Positions 9,715 through 17,570 of a stretch of DNA of 64,000 bases are shown here, piece after piece; within the stretch, counting starts at the first letter, position 1, and each line of letters opens with the position of its first letter. The position numbers and the translations under genes were made by a program. The notes beneath the pieces were generated by a model. That model was not told the origin of the DNA. It did no database searches and saw only the letters and a program-made list of their open reading frames with translations. This DNA comes from CBFDCQ01 sp965603355 (lineage in GTDB: Bacteria; Hydrogenedentota; CAZGCA01; CBFDCQ01), in the NCBI GenBank assembly GCA_965603355.1, contig CBFDCQ010000008.1, forward strand, positions 1 to 64,000, given 5' to 3'.

Positions 9715-9766
9715 ATCATAGTATATGATAGAACTCGAGTTTTCAAATCCAATACTTTCTATCATA
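9715..9766. promoter_or_regulatory. Operator-like inverted repeats upstream of the GH127 gene
   Basis: Perfect 10-bp arms TATGATAGAA (9724-9733) and TTCTATCATA (9757-9766) are 33 bp apart centre to centre, about three helical turns. An overlapping half site, ATCATA (9715-9720), forms a second short palindrome with the first arm around GTA. AACTCGAGTT (9732-9741) is a further palindrome. The layout suggests a dimeric regulator binding on one DNA face; no regulator gene is adjacent. Confidence 0.45.
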
Positions 9767-10085
9767 GTCCCTCTTGAAGCCATTTATGGTCCAATCGCAG
9801 CCATCGGAGGCGACCGATAGTGCTGTGCGTGCGAATTCCGGCAGACATTCCCTGTGGGACGCTCGCCGTGTTGAAAACTCGCCGTGGCGAGGAGAGTCTG
9901 TCCTCCGCAGGAGACCTTGGGGCTAATAACTCAACAAATGACTCGTCTCGCGAATGACCGACAAAGAAGTCGAATAATCTCCCCGGACTTGGTGTATAAT
10001 ATCACGAGGGGAAGGAGCGGCGCGTTCGAGCTTTGCCGGTCGGTAGACCGAGGAAAGGGAGAAGAAAACGGGAATTGGGATGAAG

Positions 10086-10106
10086 AATAGGTGACTGTCC
10101 CCTATT
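10086..10106. repeat. Short palindromic intergenic repeat
   Basis: A 21-base near-palindrome: AATAGG, a GAC/GTC centre, then CCTATT. A related sequence with AAATAGG/CCTATTT arms occurs at 10804-10828. Such sequences resemble short elements often seen near REP-associated (Y1) transposases, but no transposase is in the window. Confidence 0.5.
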
Positions 10107-10125
10107 TTCTACTCCGATTAAGAAC

Positions 10126-10662
10126 ATGAGAAGACGAATACGACTGCGGCTTTGGTTTGTCGGCGCAACGGTGGTCATAGCCACCTTAGTCGTGGCACTT
10201 TTTGCCGTTCAGACACTGCGTGAGTTCCGACGGGTATACCATGATCTATCGTATACCGAGCAACTAGACATAGATGCAAGGTTCATCAACGGACTCCAGG
10301 TGCAAGTTCTGGATTCTTTCTTCGAGCGCACCCTATCCAGGGACGACCTGCCAACGGACCAAAGAGAATGGTTGGATCAGCATGCGGACCAACGTGGTGA
10401 CCTGTACTTGGTAACTAGGGTGGCGGCCCGACCCGGGTTCCAAGGGAGGTACCGCGCCGTGAGTGACCTGATAATTGAGATCGTTGAGCCAGAGACACTT
10501 AGGGGAGAACGTTACCGCATTGTCCCCGCGCGTGGATGGGTTCAGTTGCCCGGAGAGGTGTGCTACGGCCTGTTCATGGTTCAGAATTCGCGGCGGCTTG
10601 GTGTCACCTTTGACGTGACAACTCCCGTGGAACTTAGGGTTGTTGATGTAATCACTGAATAG
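10126..10662 (+). CDS. Hypothetical single-pass membrane protein
   Basis: 178 residues. An arginine-rich N-terminus (MRRRIRLRL) is followed by one hydrophobic segment (about 10-28), then a soluble domain presumably outside the membrane. I recognise no family. The ribosome-binding site is weak (GATTAAGAAC before ATG). It is isolated between repeat-containing stretches, which lowers confidence, but the N-terminal topology and even composition support a real gene. Confidence 0.5.
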   Translation: MRRRIRLRLWFVGATVVIATLVVALFAVQTLREFRRVYHDLSYTEQLDIDARFINGLQVQVLDSFFERTLSRDDLPTDQREWLDQHADQRGDLYLVTRVAARPGFQGRYRAVSDLIIEIVEPETLRGERYRIVPARGWVQLPGEVCYGLFMVQNSRRLGVTFDVTTPVELRVVDVITE

Positions 10663-10803
10663 CACCTAGTGAGCATAGTAAGTAGGGGGAAATGAGGGAA
10701 CATCCATGATAAGTGATTGTCGAGGACAGAGAAGGAGGTCTCCCGTAGATTGTTCCTGCCCGATGTTGCTGTCACGGACTCACTCAGCCGCCGTAAATAG
10801 GGG

Positions 10804-10828
10804 AAATAGGGGGACACCACACCTATTT
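10804..10828. repeat. Short palindromic intergenic repeat
   Basis: Arms AAATAGG and CCTATTT flank GGGGACACCACA-like sequence. Related to the repeat at 10086-10106. Confidence 0.45.
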
Positions 10829-10976
10829 CTTTTACATGTAGCCACATGCAGCGATAACGTGCCGAGTCGAGACTGTTCTCCCCGCGTTCTAACGCTGGGA
10901 CTCCTCCGGACAAGTGAAATCGTGCTTTCGCGAGTCGGTCATCGCCGGGGAGTGCGGTGATGCTCGCCCTAAAGGT

Positions 10977-11003
10977 GTCATTCTGAGCGGAGCGAAGAAT
11001 CTC
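10977..11003 (+). repeat. 27-bp inverted repeat, left arm
   Basis: Reverse complement of 11313-11339 over all 27 bases. It begins GTCATTCTGAGCGGAGC, and a GIY-YIG gene lies between the arms. Sequences of this type (read as ILRSAQND when translated) are widespread in bacterial intergenic regions. Confidence 0.9.
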
Positions 11004-11023
11004 ATTGCTTGCAGTAGATCGAG

Positions 11024-11338
11024 ATGAAGCAGTATTACGTTTACATAATGACCAACAAGTCTGGCACTCTATACACGGGAGTAACAAACGACCTTGAGCG
11101 GCGTGTGTATCAGCACAAGCACAAACTTGTGCCCGGCTTCACCGCCAAGTATAACATCAGCCAGCTTGTTTACTGTGAGTCAGCCCCAGATGTGCGATCT
11201 GCAATCGCGCGCGAGAAGCAGATCAAGGGATGGCTGCGGGCAAAGAAGATCACGTTGATTGAGTCCATGAATCCGACGTGGGAGGACTTGAGTGCCGAGT
11301 GGTATGATAACGGAGATTCTTCGCTCCGCTCAGAATGA
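11024..11338 (+). CDS. GIY-YIG nuclease family protein
   Basis: 104 residues. The N-terminus YYVYIMTNKSGTLYTGVTNDLERRVYQHK is a full GIY-YIG motif set: the VYI strand, LYTGVT strand, the conserved Arg of LERR and the tyrosine/histidine pair. EKQIKGWLRAKK follows, as in UPF0213/YhbQ-like small proteins. These single-domain proteins are predicted DNA nucleases and are usually uncharacterised. The gene lies precisely between two perfect 27-bp inverted repeats, and its last six codons and stop are encoded inside the right arm. This makes gene plus repeats look like one unit of about 363 bp. No strong ribosome-binding site is visible. Confidence 0.85.
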   Translation: MKQYYVYIMTNKSGTLYTGVTNDLERRVYQHKHKLVPGFTAKYNISQLVYCESAPDVRSAIAREKQIKGWLRAKKITLIESMNPTWEDLSAEWYDNGDSSLRSE

Positions 11339-11339
11339 C
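11313..11339 (-). repeat. 27-bp inverted repeat, right arm
   Basis: Perfect reverse complement of 10977-11003. It includes the GIY-YIG stop codon at 11336-11338. Confidence 0.9.
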
Positions 11340-11382
11340 GTCGGGGCAGCAGACGCGAAAAAGAAGCGCCGGAGGTCAGCCC

Positions 11383-11454
11383 ATGCCAGGTTACTTAGGT
11401 GTCGACACGTTGCGGGATTCAAATGCCGCCTCAAGTGGCCTTTCTGCGCCATGA
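11383..11454 (+). CDS. Possible 23-residue small ORF
   Basis: ATG preceded by GGAGGT 6 bases upstream, encoding MPGYLGVDTLRDSNAASSGL plus three residues. It ends 40 bases before the EhaR-like fragment. No family is recognised. It could be a truncated gene start in the same degraded region or chance. Confidence 0.25.
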   Translation: MPGYLGVDTLRDSNAASSGLSAP

Positions 11455-11485
11455 GGCTCGGAACGCCACCTATGAGGAGCGATGA

Positions 11486-11674
11486 GTGAGAAAAATGCTT
11501 TATCTGACGGACTGCGAGGGGCCTATAAGCAAAAACGACAACGCGTTTGAGCTCGCGGAACATTTTGTCCCGGAGGGCGGCAAGTTAGCTATTGTGGGGA
11601 AACTGGCGATCAGTGAGGGAAATCCTCAGCCGGTTGAGGTCAGTTCGGCTATGGATTCGGGATACGGCGGATAA
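11486..11674 (+). pseudogene. Truncated EhaR-like (HAD superfamily) gene start
   Basis: The reading from GTG 11486 (or ATG 11495, with GAGGAG upstream) gives LYLTDCEGPISKNDNAFELA followed by EHFVPEGGKL. From memory this closely matches the N-terminus of proteins annotated as energy-converting hydrogenase subunit EhaR-like HAD phosphatases, which run to several hundred residues. Similarity stops after about 35 codons. The frame then runs into the 3' end of mtnA on the opposite strand and stops at 11674. It is best read as the surviving 5' stub of a gene cut by a rearrangement. Confidence 0.55.
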
Positions 11675-12669
11675 ATCACGCCCTTTTCCGTGACGAAGGC
11701 GGTTATCAACTTTGCGGGCGTCACGTCGAACGCTGGGCAGTACGCTTTGACCCCCTCGGGGGCGATAGGCTTGCCAAGCACTTGCGTGACCTCACGAGCC
11801 GCGCGTTGCTCGATAGGTATCTGGTCTCCCCTTGACAAAGAGACGTCGAACGTCGAGAGGGGAGCCGCGACGTAGAACGGTATGTCGTGAGCGTTAGCGA
11901 GAATCGCCAGCCCGTATGTGCCGATCTTGTTGGCGGTATCGCCATTAGCGGCTATTCGGTCCGCACCGACGATAACGAGGGTCACCTTGTCTTCGCGCAT
12001 CACGACTGCAGCCATGTTGTCGCAGATGAGCGTCACGTCGACTCCGGCATGCATCAACTCCCAAGTTGTCAACCGGGCTCCCTGAAGCAACGGTCTCGTC
12101 TCGCCGGCGTAAACCTTAACGTGCTTGCCTCGTTCTTGAGCGGCAAAGATCACGCCGAGCGCCGTACCGTAGTCGGCCGTGGCGAGACCGCCGGCGTTGC
12201 AGTGCGTGAGAATGCCGTCACCGTCCTCGATGAGCGCGGCGCCAAACTTGCCTATCGCGCGACACGCGACCTTGTCCTCCTCCAGGATTGCAACCGCTTC
12301 CTTCTCGAGGAGGTCTGTGACGACGCCCGGCGGTTTGTCCCTGGTCGTCGCCAAGATACCCTTCATTCTCTCCAGAGCCCAGAAAAGGTTCACGGCGGTC
12401 GGACGAGAAGAGGCAAGATAGTCGGCGATCTCGTGCACCTTGACCTCGAGCTCGTCGGCGGTCTCGCACGCCGTGTTGCGTGCTCCCACGACCACCCCGA
12501 GGGCCGCCGCTATGCCTATGGCGGGGGCGCCGCGCACCCTCAGATTCCTAATCGCCTCCCAAACCTCCTCGACCGTATCGAGGAACAGATATTTGAGTTC
12601 ACCGGGCAGCAGCGTCTGGTCAACAATCCGCATCCTGCCCTCTTCCCAAGCAACCGTTGCTATCGGCAT
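11626..12669 (-). CDS. mtnA: S-methyl-5-thioribose-1-phosphate isomerase
   Basis: 347 residues, normal for MtnA, the aldose-ketose isomerase of the methionine salvage pathway that converts methylthioribose-1-phosphate to methylthioribulose-1-phosphate. Family blocks are intact: LRVRGAPAIGIAAALG, the catalytic cysteine in THCNAGGLATADYGTALG (Cys157) and the catalytic aspartate in VGADRIAANGDTANKIGT (Asp237). ATG with AAAGGTGC upstream. It is last in the minus-strand run from the MscS gene. The rest of the salvage pathway is not in the window. Homology with ribose-1,5-bisphosphate isomerase and eIF2B-like proteins is possible, but the motifs favour MtnA. Confidence 0.93.
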   Translation of the reverse strand: MPIATVAWEEGRMRIVDQTLLPGELKYLFLDTVEEVWEAIRNLRVRGAPAIGIAAALGVVVGARNTACETADELEVKVHEIADYLASSRPTAVNLFWALERMKGILATTRDKPPGVVTDLLEKEAVAILEEDKVACRAIGKFGAALIEDGDGILTHCNAGGLATADYGTALGVIFAAQERGKHVKVYAGETRPLLQGARLTTWELMHAGVDVTLICDNMAAVVMREDKVTLVIVGADRIAANGDTANKIGTYGLAILANAHDIPFYVAAPLSTFDVSLSRGDQIPIEQRAAREVTQVLGKPIAPEGVKAYCPAFDVTPAKLITAFVTEKGVIYPPYPESIAELTSTG

Positions 12670-12694
12670 ATTCCAGCACCTTTCCGCGTCATGC

Positions 12695-13579
12695 TCAGGC
12701 TCTGGGATGGTATCGAGCGTGAACCTGTTTCAGCCGGTCGTGACCGACATGTGTGTATATTTGCGTTGTTGAAATGTCGGCGTGTCCGAGCATTTCCTGC
12801 ACGGCACGAAGGTCGGCGCCGCCTTCGAGCAGGTGGGTCGCAAACGAGTGACGCAACGTGTGAGGGGTTACGTTCTTCTCAATCGCCGCTCTTCCTGCGA
12901 GCTGTCTGACCAGCTTCCAAAGCCCGCGTCGCGTGAATCCACGCCCCAGCCTCGTCAGGAAAAGCACGTCGCTCTCCGCGCCTTTTGCGCTCGCTCGTTC
13001 GTCAAGGTAGCGGAGGAGTTTCGTCTCCGCGGCGCCGCCAACAGGGACGAGGCGTTCTTTGCCCCCTTTACCGAGACAGCGCACGTATCCCTCCCTTAGA
13101 TTGAGATTGCCTATACTAAGAGCGATGATTTCCGATACACGCAGTCCGGCGGAGTACATGAGTTCGAGCATGGCGGCATCGCGAACGCCGCGAAATGAGT
13201 CCGGGCGCGGAACCGCGATCAGCCGGTCGACCTCCGCAGGGGAGAGGACGCCGGGCAGCCGTCTCCACGTTTTCGGTGAGTCTAGATCCGCGGTCGGATC
13301 GCGTGTCGCAACCGCTTCCGACAGAAGATGCCTGTGAAAGAGCTTTATGGTGGAGAGATGTCTTGCGATAGAACGTGAGGATAATCCGCTGTCCTTCAGG
13401 TGCAGAAGGTAGTCAACGACGTCCTCCGCCATGATGTCGTTCGGCTCGTCCGCTCCGATTTGCTCGGTTACGAAGCGCAGATACCTGGAAACGTCGGAAC
13501 CATAAGCCTTTGCCGTGCGGGGCGACAGACCGCGCTCAACCGTTATGAAATCGAGGAACAATCTGCGGTATTCGCGCAC
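12695..13579 (-). CDS. xerD: Tyrosine recombinase XerC/XerD
   Basis: 294 residues, the usual size for chromosome-dimer-resolving Xer recombinases. All catalytic residues are visible: Arg147 (GLRVSE), Lys171 (LGKGGKER), His240 and Arg243 (HTLRHSFATHLL), His266 (LGHADISTTQ) and the nucleophile Tyr275. The N-terminal SAM-like core-binding domain spans residues 1-100. The start is GTG with AGAGGTG upstream. It lies within a housekeeping run and has no adjacent att-like sites, so it is more likely the cellular Xer than a phage integrase. XerC cannot be excluded. Confidence 0.9.
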   Translation of the reverse strand: MREYRRLFLDFITVERGLSPRTAKAYGSDVSRYLRFVTEQIGADEPNDIMAEDVVDYLLHLKDSGLSSRSIARHLSTIKLFHRHLLSEAVATRDPTADLDSPKTWRRLPGVLSPAEVDRLIAVPRPDSFRGVRDAAMLELMYSAGLRVSEIIALSIGNLNLREGYVRCLGKGGKERLVPVGGAAETKLLRYLDERASAKGAESDVLFLTRLGRGFTRRGLWKLVRQLAGRAAIEKNVTPHTLRHSFATHLLEGGADLRAVQEMLGHADISTTQIYTHVGHDRLKQVHARYHPRA

Positions 13580-13643
13580 GGCAGCGCACCTCTATTGAAT
13601 CAGTTTCATACGGGCGAATGCAGCGGAGCCCACACCGCCCTCT

Positions 13644-14702
13644 TCAACCATCCTTGCGCACCATCGTCATCGTTTCCGAGGGGAGCCTTTCCCCGTCGGT
13701 CGTTTGCTGGAGAGACACTTTTCTCAGGTATGAGGCGGCATCTTCCGGGGCGGTGGGATTTACATAGAATCCGGCACCCCACTCGAACCCGGTGACCTCG
13801 ACAAGCCTCGGCGTTATCTCAATATGCCAGTGGTAGTACTCGTTGTCGCGTTCGCGGCAGGGCGAAGTGTGAATCATATAGTTATAAGGAGGTTCAGCGA
13901 GCGCTCTGTCGAGCCTGAGAAGCGTCTCACGCATGACGCCCGCCAAGTCGTCCACCTCTTCCCTGGTTATCTGATCGTAAGAGCTTCTGTGTTTGCGCGG
14001 CATCAGCCACACCTCGAAAGGGAACCGAGGTGCGAACGGAACGAACGCAACAAAACGGTCGCTCATGGCGACTGTTCTGACGCCATAATTGATCTCCTCC
14101 CTGACGATATCGCAGAAGACGCACCGTTCCTTAAGGCGGAAGTAGGTTCTGGCGCCGCGCAACTCCTCAACCACACGTTTTGGGACTATGGGTGTCGCGA
14201 TAAGTTGGGAATGCGGGTGGCTGAGCGATGCGCCGGCAACCGATCCACGGTTCTTGAATATCAGGATGTAGCGGAACCGGTCGTCGCCTCTCAGGTCGAG
14301 GGACCGTTCTTTATACACCCACAGCACTTCGGCCAACTGCCTGGCGTCCATCGCCTCGGTTCGGTCGTCGTGGGACGGCGTGTCTATGATCACCTCATGT
14401 GCGCCGATGCCGTTCATCACGTCGTAGATGCCTTGACCGGCTCTATCGAGTTCGCCCTCGATCTGCAGCGCGGGGAACTTGTTTGGCACAACGCGCGTCC
14501 ACCATCCTGTGGTGTTGGGCTTGCTGCCGGGTGGGCGGTACGCGGCGATTTCCGGAGGAGTCTTGTCTTCGTTGCCGGGACAGAACGGGCACGGGCCGGT
14601 CTGGCGGTCCTGCGGGCTCGCTACCATTCTGAGCCGGCGCGCTCGTTCGGACGCGATGATGATCCATCTGTCAACGACCGGGTCTTTTCTCAGTTGGAGC
14701 AT
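13644..14702 (-). CDS. galT: Galactose-1-phosphate uridylyltransferase
   Basis: 352 residues of the HIT superfamily. The first zinc site CPFC and the ENK-type block VVPNKFPAL are present, as is the active-site SLSHPHSQLIA. The HPH histidine would carry the covalent UMP. A second CxxC (CVFC) and the late metal-site block YYHWHIEI also match. It belongs to the Leloir pathway: UDP-glucose plus galactose-1-phosphate gives glucose-1-phosphate plus UDP-galactose. No galK or galE is nearby. Some bacterial members act as ADP-glucose phosphorylases, so substrate preference is not certain. It sits 11 bp after the PpiC-like gene in the same operon. Confidence 0.88.
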   Translation of the reverse strand: MLQLRKDPVVDRWIIIASERARRLRMVASPQDRQTGPCPFCPGNEDKTPPEIAAYRPPGSKPNTTGWWTRVVPNKFPALQIEGELDRAGQGIYDVMNGIGAHEVIIDTPSHDDRTEAMDARQLAEVLWVYKERSLDLRGDDRFRYILIFKNRGSVAGASLSHPHSQLIATPIVPKRVVEELRGARTYFRLKERCVFCDIVREEINYGVRTVAMSDRFVAFVPFAPRFPFEVWLMPRKHRSSYDQITREEVDDLAGVMRETLLRLDRALAEPPYNYMIHTSPCRERDNEYYHWHIEITPRLVEVTGFEWGAGFYVNPTAPEDAASYLRKVSLQQTTDGERLPSETMTMVRKDG

Positions 14703-14713
14703 GCGTGGTCCAC

Positions 14714-15139
14714 CTACTGTTCACCGACGGGCCCTCTTCTCTCGATCAACTGTACGATATGGTACCCGTACATCGTCTCGACTACGTCGCTTACGTCGCC
14801 TTCCTCCAGGAACGCCACGGCCTCGCCGTACTGCTTGTCAAAGTCGTCGGTCTCGAGAAAGCCCAGGTCGCCGCCCAGCCGGGCGGTCATAGCGTCCTCT
14901 GAGTACTGCTTGGCAAGTGCGGCGAAGTCCTCTCCCGCTACAATGCGATCGTGAATTTCCTTTATCCTCTGGAGCGCTTGCGCAGTCTTGACCGGATCGT
15001 TGCGGTCGGTCATGATGAGGATGTGGCGCGTCCGGACCTCGGGACGCCGCTGCTGGCGGACCGCTTGCCGGTGACTCATGTAGATGGATACCGCAAAGAT
15101 GAGGATTACTATTCCTGCAATTATCAGATTCCTTTTCAT
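14714..15139 (-). CDS. Membrane-anchored parvulin-type peptidyl-prolyl isomerase
   Basis: 141 residues: an N-terminal signal anchor (MKRNLIIAGIVILIFAVSIYM), then a PpiC/rotamase domain (RTRHILIMTD, FAALAKQYSED, RLGGDLGFLE, VVETMYGYHIVQLIE). The arrangement fits a periplasm-facing foldase. I set the start at 15139, where the anchor begins. A longer reading from 15268 overlaps the upstream gene's end and adds an unlikely extension. GAGGAGG lies about 14 bases upstream, rather far. Parvulin domains of this small size usually assist folding of secreted or outer-membrane proteins. Confidence 0.85.
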   Translation of the reverse strand: MKRNLIIAGIVILIFAVSIYMSHRQAVRQQRRPEVRTRHILIMTDRNDPVKTAQALQRIKEIHDRIVAGEDFAALAKQYSEDAMTARLGGDLGFLETDDFDKQYGEAVAFLEEGDVSDVVETMYGYHIVQLIERRGPVGEQ

Positions 15140-15188
15140 AATCGCGTCCCGTTCCTCCTCATTAAGTGAAGTTGTCCAAGAATTCCCG

Positions 15189-16205
15189 TCATACGCCCAG
15201 ATCGTCGAGCATTGTGCCGTAGAAGTTAACCCAAAAGCCGATGACAAAGAAGGCGACACGAATAGCAACGGCTAAAATTACGAGCACATAGAGTACTACA
15301 ACAAGATTGTTCGCTGCCTGCATAGCTTCCGCTTCATGAATGTCCGCCACTTTCTGCAGATGTTGGTCAAGTTTGCCGGACTCCTCTCCGGTATGGATCA
15401 TCTCGCGCGCCATGTCGCTAAGGTAGCGACATGGCGACAAGGCGATGCTAAGAGACTCACCAGCTTGTATATCGGGTATGCACCTGACCAGGCTGCGTTC
15501 TATATACGGATTGTTGGCTGTGGCGGCGGCTTTGTGTACGGCCTCCGTTATTGGGACGCCACTCTTAATGAGCAGGCCCAAGGACCTGGCGAACCGCGAG
15601 ATCGCCAGTTTACGCGTTATTGAGGCCAGCGGCCACATGAACGTGGTGATAAGGCCGGATACCCATCCCAGGAGTCCCAACCTTGCCAGCACGACCGCAA
15701 CCAGCAGCACTACTCCTATAAACAGCAGAAGCTGTGCAATATTCTGGAGGAAAAGCTGCATGAGCAGGTTGAAGTCCAGACCGTCCGTGGAAGCCTTTCC
15801 GAGAGCACCCATGAAGCATATTGTGATGAAGAGGAACAGCAGAAGGCAGATTGGATAGATCAATTTGCCGATGATTTTTCTGACGAGCGCGGCCATTCGC
15901 TCGTAATAGTCCGCGAGGTTCTCGAATATCTCGGCCAGTCTTCCTCCGATCTCCCCCGCGCCGACGAGCTCGATAAAGAATTTCGGGAGGTACCGTGACT
16001 GTTCGCGTGAAGCTTGCTCGAGCGTCGAACCTCCCTTGATGGAGTCGGACATTTGTGACACGACGTTCCTGAGCCGCCAGTTGTGGGTGTTGTTCGTGAT
16101 GATATCAAGACTTCTCAAGATGGGTATGCCTGCACCGTGAGAGGTGGCAAGCTGCCGACAGAACACCATCATAGTGCGGAGGTTAAGTTTGGACGAGAAG
16201 ATCAT
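15189..16205 (-). CDS. Type II secretion/type IV pilus inner-membrane protein, GspF/PilC family
   Basis: 338 residues with the two tandem GspF domains of this family: FCRQLATSHGAGIPILRSLDI with FFIELVGAGEIGGRLAEIFE, and FARSLGLLIKSGVPITEAV with MIHTGEESGKLDQHLQKVAD. Three hydrophobic segments lie about 115-135, 155-180 and 300-325. PilC/GspF is the polytopic platform protein of pilus or secretion pseudopilus assembly. No ATPase or pilin gene is beside it; it sits alone between an MscS channel and a PpiC-like gene. It is slightly shorter than typical family members (about 400), lacking part of the N-terminal region. Confidence 0.87.
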   Translation of the reverse strand: MIFSSKLNLRTMMVFCRQLATSHGAGIPILRSLDIITNNTHNWRLRNVVSQMSDSIKGGSTLEQASREQSRYLPKFFIELVGAGEIGGRLAEIFENLADYYERMAALVRKIIGKLIYPICLLLFLFITICFMGALGKASTDGLDFNLLMQLFLQNIAQLLLFIGVVLLVAVVLARLGLLGWVSGLITTFMWPLASITRKLAISRFARSLGLLIKSGVPITEAVHKAAATANNPYIERSLVRCIPDIQAGESLSIALSPCRYLSDMAREMIHTGEESGKLDQHLQKVADIHEAEAMQAANNLVVVLYVLVILAVAIRVAFFVIGFWVNFYGTMLDDLGV

Positions 16206-16226
16206 TTGGATACTATTTCGATTCCG

Positions 16227-17126
16227 CTAATTCTCCGGTTTCTGGGACTCTTTAACGATCCGGTACGTTGGATAAGCGAAGTTTATGTTCCCGTTCGCCT
16301 CAAAATTTTCAAGTATACCGCGCGAGAGATTGTCCTGCATAGTCCTTCGCTCTCTGGCGCCGGTCAAGTATCTGAGCGTGAGTTTAACCCCGTTGTCGGC
16401 TATTGTGACGTAGACAGCGGGGGTGAGCGTGCTGTACTTGATGGCGTACTTCTTCCTGAGCTCCTTGAGTCCCGACTTGGCGTGCAGCTGCGCCTCCTGA
16501 GCTCCTTCCACGGCGCGGTCGAGCATAATCTGTCTTGCCTTGCGCCAATCGCTCTCGAAGGTCACCGTCACGCCCAACTCGTCCCATATGAACGGGAATC
16601 CGCTCGTGTAGTTCCATACGGGCTGGCGAAACAGCGTGTTGTTCGGGCAATGCGCGAGCCGGAACGTGCTCTGTTCGCCGGACACCCACTCGCCGACCTC
16701 GAGGAGGGTGGTCTGAAACAACCTGATGTCTATTACGTCCCCGACGAGATCTCCGATACGTATTCGGTCACCGACACTGAACGGGCGACGGACCAGGATG
16801 AAAAGCCACCCCGCCACCGACAGTATCGCGTCGGCAAGGGCTATGATAAGACCGGCTGCCGTCACACTCACGATGACCGTCAGATCGATATCCGGTAAGG
16901 CTTCGATCCAAATCAGGACAACGGCCAGTAGTGCGACGACCGTGGCGGCATACGTCGCGGCCTTGCGAGCCCTGTGCCTCCTGTTAACATCCTCGACCTT
17001 TCTGCTAATGATGCGAAACGCTATGAGCATGCCCAGGTAGGTGAGGATAAGCGCTGCCACGGTACACAGCACTTTCGTCAAGACCACGGCATCAATGCGA
17101 TCTGCCATATCAGCTAGAAAAGGCAT
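16227..17126 (-). CDS. Mechanosensitive ion channel, MscS family
   Basis: 299 residues. Three transmembrane segments in the first 110 residues end in the pore-lining helix (VTAAGLIIALADAILSVAGW). The MscS beta domain follows (RRPFSVGDRIRIGDLVGDVIDIRLFQTTL, then PNNTLFRQPVWNYT) and then the alpha/beta C-terminal domain. Such channels open under membrane tension to release solutes after osmotic downshock. The pore helix lacks the regular Gly/Ala ladder of E. coli MscS, so gating may differ. First gene behind the minus-strand promoter at 17184-17212, leading the run to mtnA. Confidence 0.88.
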   Translation of the reverse strand: MPFLADMADRIDAVVLTKVLCTVAALILTYLGMLIAFRIISRKVEDVNRRHRARKAATYAATVVALLAVVLIWIEALPDIDLTVIVSVTAAGLIIALADAILSVAGWLFILVRRPFSVGDRIRIGDLVGDVIDIRLFQTTLLEVGEWVSGEQSTFRLAHCPNNTLFRQPVWNYTSGFPFIWDELGVTVTFESDWRKARQIMLDRAVEGAQEAQLHAKSGLKELRKKYAIKYSTLTPAVYVTIADNGVKLTLRYLTGARERRTMQDNLSRGILENFEANGNINFAYPTYRIVKESQKPEN

Positions 17127-17183
17127 ATTATCCTACCCCTCGGTTCGAGCAGTAAACACGCACACCACCTTGCGCTCGCGGCG

Positions 17184-17212
17184 ATTATATCACTAGCTTG
17201 CGACGTTTTCAA
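17184..17212 (-). promoter_or_regulatory. Sigma70-type promoter for the MscS-mtnA run
   Basis: On the minus strand TTGAAA, 17 bases, then TATAAT. The -10 is 58 bases before the MscS start codon. Confidence 0.65.
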
Positions 17213-17311
17213 GCGGGAAGGGCTCGTGCGTGGGCTCACTGGTCCGCACTCTCACGACAATGCCTCATTTGTCGCCGAAAACGTTCTTACAGTCTACGGC
17301 TCCGCTCTTGT

Positions 17312-17395
17312 CGTCGTGCCGGCGAAAGAGGGAATCCACGCTCTTGGATGAGCCCTCGGCACGTTTCCTGGATTCCCGCCTGCGCGGGAATGACG
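17312..17395. repeat. Inverted repeat of the GGAATCC/GGATTCCCGC type
   Basis: The left arm near 17312-17340 (GTGCCGGCGAAAGAGGGAAT) is an imperfect reverse complement of 17369-17395 (GATTCCCGCCTGCGCGGGAA). The right arm itself contains the hairpin TTCCCGC/GCGGGAA. This is a well-known dispersed bacterial intergenic sequence type. Confidence 0.7.
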
Positions 17396-17489
17396 CTTGG
17401 AAGGGAAACTGGGAGCATAAATGACTATCCAGTGCGGGGTCGCGGCGCAGTATCTGTGAGCAAAGCGCGAGAATTGCAGAAGAAAGGGC

Positions 17490-17518
17490 TTGACAAATCC
17501 ACGCAATTGTGTTACTGT
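17490..17518 (+). promoter_or_regulatory. Promoter of the gntR-ABC operon
   Basis: TTGACA, 17-base spacer, TACTGT. The -10 is weak, which suits a regulated promoter overlapped by the palindrome at 17506-17529. Confidence 0.55.
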
Positions 17519-17529
17519 ATTAATACAAT
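17506..17529. promoter_or_regulatory. Palindromic operator overlapping the gntR promoter
   Basis: A 24-base imperfect palindrome with ATTGT and ACAAT ends; its right half holds the perfect TGTATTAATACA. It overlaps the -10 region, the expected place for autorepression by the YtrA-type regulator encoded 41 bases downstream. Confidence 0.55.
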
Positions 17530-17570
17530 CGGTGCGTTCGGGCAATTAGCAGTGATAGGAGAGGGCACGA

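Larger units (their letters stand above)
9596..10125. other. Intergenic region between divergent genes
   Basis: 530 bases without a convincing gene. It holds the operator-like inverted repeats at 9715-9766 upstream of the glycan cluster and a short palindromic repeat at 10086-10106. I could not fix a -35/-10 pair for the GH127 gene. Confidence 0.6.
10663..11023. other. Repeat-bearing intergenic region
   Basis: 361 bases without a supported gene. It contains the palindromic repeat at 10804-10828 and the left 27-bp inverted repeat at 10977-11003. A minus-strand open reading through it has no start or homology I recognise; it probably reads across remnants of mobile elements. Confidence 0.5.
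17127..17570. other. Divergent intergenic region with two promoters and an inverted repeat
   Basis: 444 bases. It contains the MscS-side promoter (17184-17212), an inverted repeat of a common intergenic type (17312-17395), and the promoter and operator of the GntR gene (17490-17529). No gene seen. Confidence 0.7.

Noticed and set aside
10581..11087. Minus-strand frame containing RCMWLHVKEIGVVSPYF
   Set aside because: It reads through the palindromic and inverted repeats; the peptide arises from translating intergenic repeat DNA.
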